Positions 14,811 to 17,582 of a stretch of 17,582 nucleotides of DNA are shown piece by piece. This stretch comes from Thiotrichales bacterium (lineage in GTDB: Bacteria > Pseudomonadota > Gammaproteobacteria > Thiomicrospirales > Thiomicrospiraceae). The notes under the pieces are model-generated. The model did not search any database and was not told the DNA's origin. It saw only the letters and a program-made list of their open reading frames with translations. The DNA is taken from positions 1-17,582 of the forward strand of contig JACXUQ010000009.1 in NCBI GenBank assembly GCA_014763835.1, given 5' to 3'. Position 1 is the first letter of the stretch; each line of letters opens with the position of its first letter. Made by a program: the position numbers and the translations under genes.

Positions 14811-15272
14811 ATGAGCATCCAAGTGCAATACAAAATTCTGGATCCGCGTTTAGGCAAGGAGATCGAGATGCCGCATTACGGCACCAAAGGTTCGGCCGGA
14901 CTGGATCTGCGCGCCTGTATCGACAGCGATATGACGATTGAACCGGGGCAGACGGTGCTGATTCCGACCGGCATGGCGATTCATCTGGATGATGCCGGCT
15001 TGGCGGCGATGTTGTTGCCGCGTTCCGGTTTGGGGCACAAGCACGGCATTGTCTTGGGTAATCTGGTCGGTCTGATCGATTCCGACTATCAGGGGCCTTT
15101 AATGGTGTCCTGCTGGAACCGCAGCGACACGCCTTATACGGTGCAGGTGGGCGAGCGTATCGCGCAGATGGTGATCGTGCCGGTATTGCAGCCGGTGTTC
15201 ACGCAGGTGGATGAGTTCGGCGATGCCACCGAACGCGGTCAGGGCGGTTTCGGTTCCACCGGAACGAAATAA
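14811..15272 (+). CDS. dut: Deoxyuridine 5'-triphosphate nucleotidohydrolase (trimeric dUTPase)
   Basis: This enzyme converts dUTP to dUMP and pyrophosphate, keeping uracil out of DNA and feeding thymidylate synthesis. The 153-residue protein has all five dUTPase motifs in order: GSAGLDLRA (27-35), PRSGLG (70-75), GNLVGLIDSDYQGPL (83-97, catalytic Asp90), GERIAQMV (114-121) and RGQGGFGSTG (142-151). The open frame continues upstream, but the ATG at 14811 is preceded by GAGGAAAAGAG and matches the family start. It sits with coaBC and the downstream phosphohexomutase as in other gammaproteobacteria, although two accessory genes separate it from coaBC. Confidence 0.97.
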   Translation: MSIQVQYKILDPRLGKEIEMPHYGTKGSAGLDLRACIDSDMTIEPGQTVLIPTGMAIHLDDAGLAAMLLPRSGLGHKHGIVLGNLVGLIDSDYQGPLMVSCWNRSDTPYTVQVGERIAQMVIVPVLQPVFTQVDEFGDATERGQGGFGSTGTK

Positions 15273-15294
15273 CATGAACAGCCTCTAACTAATC

Positions 15295-15377
15295 GTTCAC
15301 CACGAAGGGCACGAAGAACACGAAGTTTTAAGGTGTGATCAGGCCGGGTCTGATTAATCTTTGTGTTGGTGGCGAAT
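15295..15377. repeat. CACGAAG tandem-repeat element with partial inverted arm
   Basis: Three units of a 9-base repeat, CACGAAGGG, CACGAAGAA, CACGAAG (15301-15325), follow TTCAC. About 30 bases downstream CTTTGTGTTGGTGGCGAA (15360-15377) is a degenerate reverse complement of the outer parts (AACACGAAG and TTCACCAC). The block could therefore fold into an imperfect hairpin. CACGAAG-type tandem repeats recur in intergenic DNA of many bacteria. Here it fills the dut-algC spacer. Confidence 0.55.
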
Positions 15378-15403
15378 TTAAAAGCTTAACAGGCCGGGTC
15401 TGA
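15340..15403. repeat. Direct repeat of CAGGCCGGGTCTGA
   Basis: The 14-base sequence occurs at 15340-15353 and again at 15390-15403, with start points 50 bases apart. The first copy lies in the loop of the CACGAAG element. The second lies just upstream of the algC-like ribosome site. Identical copies so close suggest duplication or slipped insertion. Confidence 0.8.
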
Positions 15404-15425
15404 AGCAAGGAAGTAAGGAATAGAT

Positions 15426-16805
15426 ATGGCGCAGGTAGTGGAAAGTATTTTTAGAGCCTATGACATTCGCGGGGTCGTCGACGAGGCGTTTACCGACGAG
15501 ACGGTGGAGTTGATCGGTCGTGCCCTGGGATCGGAAGTGATGCTGTCGGGGCAGAAAAAAATCGTTATCGGCCGTGATGGCCGTCTGTCGGGGCCGCGTT
15601 TTATCGAGTGCTTGGCCAAAGGGTTGCAGTCTGCCGGCGTGGATGTGATCTACATCGGCGAGGTGACGACGCCGATGGTCTACTTCGCCGCGTCTACCTT
15701 GGAAGGCGTCAACTCCTGCGCGGCGATTACCGGTTCGCATAATCCGCCGAACTACAACGGCATCAAAATGGTGGTCAACGGCACCACACTGTCCGGCGAG
15801 TGGATTCAGACCCTGCTCAAACGCATTCAAAACGATGATTTCACCCAAGGTACCGGTAGTTTCAGCGAGCATGACATCGCCCCGGCGTATCACCAGGCGA
15901 TTGTCAGCGGCATTACGCTTAAGCGTCCGCTCAAGGTGGTGGTGGATGCCGGCAACGGTGTTGCCGGTGCTTACGCGCCGGGAATTCTGCGGGATTTGGG
16001 GTGCGAGGTGACCGAGCTGTATTGCGAGGTGGACGGCACCTTTCCCAATCACCATCCCGATCCGGCCAAGCCGAAGAACCTGGTGGAATTGATTGCCAAG
16101 GTCAAGGAAATCGGTGCCGATATCGGTCTAGCATTTGACGGCGACGGCGACCGCTGCGGCGTGGTCGACAACGAAGGTCAGGTGTTGTATGCCGACCGCC
16201 AGATGATGCTCTATGCACGCGATGTGTTGAGCCGTGTGCCGGGGGCGGAGATTCTGTTCGATATCAAATGCTCTTCCCTGTTGCCCAAAGAGATTGCCGC
16301 AGATGGCGGCAAACCGACTATGTGGAAAACCGGCCACTCGTTTATCAAGGCCAAGTTGAAAGAGACCGGCGCGGCGCTGGCCGGGGAGATGTCGGGGCAT
16401 ATCTTCTTCAAGGAGCGCTGGTACGGTTTTGACGACGGCATTTACACCGCCGCACGCATGCTGGAGATTCTCGCCGGCCAGCCGCAGAGTGCGCATGCGC
16501 TGTTTTCGGCCCTGCCGGACGCCTATAACACGCCGGAGATGGATGTGGAATTTGCCGAAGGCGAGCATTATGCGTTTATGGAAGAATTCAAGGCGGTGGC
16601 GCATTTTCCGGATGCCAAGGTGTTTGATCTGGACGGCATTCGCGCCGATTTTGCCGACGGCTGGGGGCTGGTTCGCCCGTCCAACACCACGCCGGTGCTG
16701 GTGATGCGTTTTGAGGGCGAAACGCCCGAAGCCCTTAAGCGCATTCAGGAGGCGTTCAGAACCCTGATGTTGCGCGTTAAGCCCGATTTGAAGCTGCCGT
16801 TTTAA
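15426..16805 (+). CDS. algC: Phosphomannomutase/phosphoglucomutase (AlgC-like)
   Basis: This 459-residue enzyme of the alpha-D-phosphohexomutase family interconverts hexose 6- and 1-phosphates, supplying precursors for LPS, capsule or exopolysaccharide. All four signature motifs are present: the phosphoserine loop TGSHNPP (Ser104), the Mg loop DGDGDR (238-243), the sugar-recognition loop GEMSGH (320-325) and the phosphate loop RPSNTTP (417-423). AAGGA lies at good spacing before the ATG. The length agrees with AlgC of Pseudomonas (about 463). It follows dut, as in Pseudomonas, after a repeat-containing 153-base spacer. Gene symbol by similarity; manB/pgm-type naming is equally possible. Confidence 0.93.
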   Translation: MAQVVESIFRAYDIRGVVDEAFTDETVELIGRALGSEVMLSGQKKIVIGRDGRLSGPRFIECLAKGLQSAGVDVIYIGEVTTPMVYFAASTLEGVNSCAAITGSHNPPNYNGIKMVVNGTTLSGEWIQTLLKRIQNDDFTQGTGSFSEHDIAPAYHQAIVSGITLKRPLKVVVDAGNGVAGAYAPGILRDLGCEVTELYCEVDGTFPNHHPDPAKPKNLVELIAKVKEIGADIGLAFDGDGDRCGVVDNEGQVLYADRQMMLYARDVLSRVPGAEILFDIKCSSLLPKEIAADGGKPTMWKTGHSFIKAKLKETGAALAGEMSGHIFFKERWYGFDDGIYTAARMLEILAGQPQSAHALFSALPDAYNTPEMDVEFAEGEHYAFMEEFKAVAHFPDAKVFDLDGIRADFADGWGLVRPSNTTPVLVMRFEGETPEALKRIQEAFRTLMLRVKPDLKLPF

Positions 16806-16926
16806 GCAGGGTGTCGAGTAAATGGGTAAAACAGCTTATTAAATATTTTTATTGATGACAATATAAAATCATTCTGCTAGTGAGCGCCATCAAAGCTGAT
16901 TAATATTGTGCGATAAATTTGAGTAG

Positions 16927-17445
16927 AGTAGCAAAAGGGAAGATAAATTACGTGCCGCGGTGCAAGCTATTCAGGGCGTCAAACTTTCCGGTGAGGTGAT
17001 GCGTCTGGTCAATTCGCCGGTGATGAAGCTCAAGGTGCCGGTCAAATCGATTCGTGAAGCCGTGGATGTGTTGGGGTTGATCAATCTGAAAAACCTGGTG
17101 GCGGCTGCGGCGCTGAACAATCTTTTCAATGGCCGTCATTTCGAGGAGATTGTAGAGCACTCCAAGGATGTCGCCTTTTGCTGCGCCGAGCTGTCCGAGC
17201 ATCTGGAAGGGGTTTCGCGTGATGAAGCCTATCTGCTGGGATTGTTCCATAATGCGGGTTGTCTGCTGGCCTCCAAAGATCCGCAGAACTACCCCAAGGT
17301 GTTTTTAAAGGTGCATGCCAATCCCATTAGAGGGGTGGCTGCGGAAACCAAGTTTTACGGTTCCAACCATGGTGATATCGGGCTGCTGATCGGCAATGAT
17401 GTAATCGATACGGTCCGCAAGAGCCTGATCGTGTTTAGTACCTAA
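16927..17445 (+). pseudogene. Truncated HDOD-domain remnant
   Basis: An open frame without a convincing start begins after TAG at 16924 and runs to TAA at 17443-17445. Its first possible start, GTG at 16960, has no ribosome site and falls within the domain. The residues match the middle of an HDOD signalling domain: GEVMRLVNSPVMKLKVPVKS, IREAVDVLGLINLKNLV, then DEAYLLGLFHNAG and NHGDIGLLIGND. The usual first helices are missing and the end stops at TVRKSLIVFST, where the family has its C-terminal His-rich helix. HDOD proteins are output or scaffold domains in bacterial signalling. Both ends being cut, and a palindromic repeat lying eight bases past the stop, suggest a decayed gene. A short functional protein is less likely. 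The 16806-16926 stretch is AT-rich with no gene seen. Confidence 0.6.
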
Positions 17446-17452
17446 CGGGTGT

Positions 17453-17487
17453 TTAAGGAATCTCTGATTTAATCAGAAGTTCCTTAA
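17453..17487. repeat. 35-nt palindromic repeat, copy 2
   Basis: This has the same length and core as 2036-2070, differing at two positions (C to T at position 9, G to A at position 26). These changes leave one G-T wobble and one C-A mismatch in the stem. It lies between the HDOD remnant and the aminotransferase stop, three bases from the latter. No U-tract is adjacent. Confidence 0.85.
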
Positions 17488-17489
17488 CA

Positions 17490-17582
17490 TCAAAGCCGCG
17501 TGTTCAAATATGTTTTGATGCGATCGACCGCTTCAACCAGACGGCTCTCTTCAGTCGTATAGGCCAGCCGCAAATGGTGATG
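17490..17582 (-). CDS. C-terminal end of a probable class I/II aminotransferase (partial)
   Basis: The last 30 codons of a minus-strand gene enter from beyond the window and stop at TGA (17490-17492). The visible residues HLRLAYTTEESRLVEAVDRI followed by KTYL fit the final strand and helix of fold-type I pyridoxal-phosphate aminotransferases, which typically end R-[IL]-x-[YF]-[AT] then a helix with E-A-x-x-R-[IL]. Its substrate cannot be told from this fragment. The palindromic repeat sits immediately after the stop. Confidence 0.55.
   Translation of the reverse strand, partial: HHHLRLAYTTEESRLVEAVDRIKTYLNTRL

Noticed and set aside
15301..15325. CRISPR-like array from CACGAAG repeats
   Set aside because: The repeat units are 9 bases and directly tandem with no spacers, and no cas genes are nearby.
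16841..16926. Small gene in the AT-rich stretch after algC
   Set aside because: All frames have frequent stops and no frame shows a ribosome site with a plausible protein.
2036..17487. Composite transposon bounded by the two palindromes
   Set aside because: The copies flank 15 kb of conserved housekeeping genes, there is no transposase, and the element is itself symmetric.

Overview
The window looks like the chromosome of a free-living gammaproteobacterium. The backbone mutM, rpmG, rpmB, radC, coaBC, dut is the gene order familiar from Escherichia coli and relatives, and dut is followed by an algC-type phosphohexomutase as in Pseudomonas. The proteins and the large number of cyclic-di-GMP genes would suit a marine group such as Thiomicrospira/Thiomicrorhabdus, but that genus guess is inference. 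There are no rRNA or tRNA genes, phage genes, CRISPR arrays or complete insertion sequences.

Layout. Positions 1-1039: a histidine-rich periplasmic Spy/CpxP-like protein (minus strand) with a clear terminator. Upstream of it lies a stretch holding two very short overlapping reading frames; the first looks like the membrane-anchored N-terminus of a sensor kinase. 1040-1906: mutM (minus). 1907-2161: divergent intergenic region with a DnaA-box match, a 35-nt near-perfect palindrome and a TATAAT promoter enclosed by an inverted repeat. 2162-4846: a large membrane diguanylate cyclase with two different periplasmic binding-protein domains. 4888-6230: radC, rpmB, rpmG (minus) ending in a strong terminator. 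6298-10130: a small hot-dog thioesterase converging on a giant MscK-type mechanosensitive channel. 10288-13574: coaBC converging on a Cache-GGDEF-EAL protein. 13757-14653: a secreted beta-propeller (SMP-30/NHL-like). 14811-16805: dut and the phosphohexomutase, separated by a repeat-rich spacer. 16927-17582: a truncated HDOD-domain remnant, a second copy of the 35-nt palindrome, and the C-terminal end of a probable aminotransferase (minus).

How it fits together. The housekeeping genes cover DNA repair and nucleotide hygiene (mutM, radC, dut), translation (rpmB, rpmG), coenzyme A synthesis (coaBC) and sugar-phosphate supply for the envelope (algC-like). Between them sit accessory genes for sensing the envelope and environment: one active-looking cyclase, one probable phosphodiesterase with a degenerate cyclase domain, a tension-gated channel, and a periplasmic stress- or metal-type protein. 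The conserved cluster appears to have been opened at several junctions to admit signalling genes. The most unusual signals are the repeated palindrome, the CACGAAG repeat element between dut and algC, the dual-sensor cyclase, and the kinase-like 41-residue reading frame.
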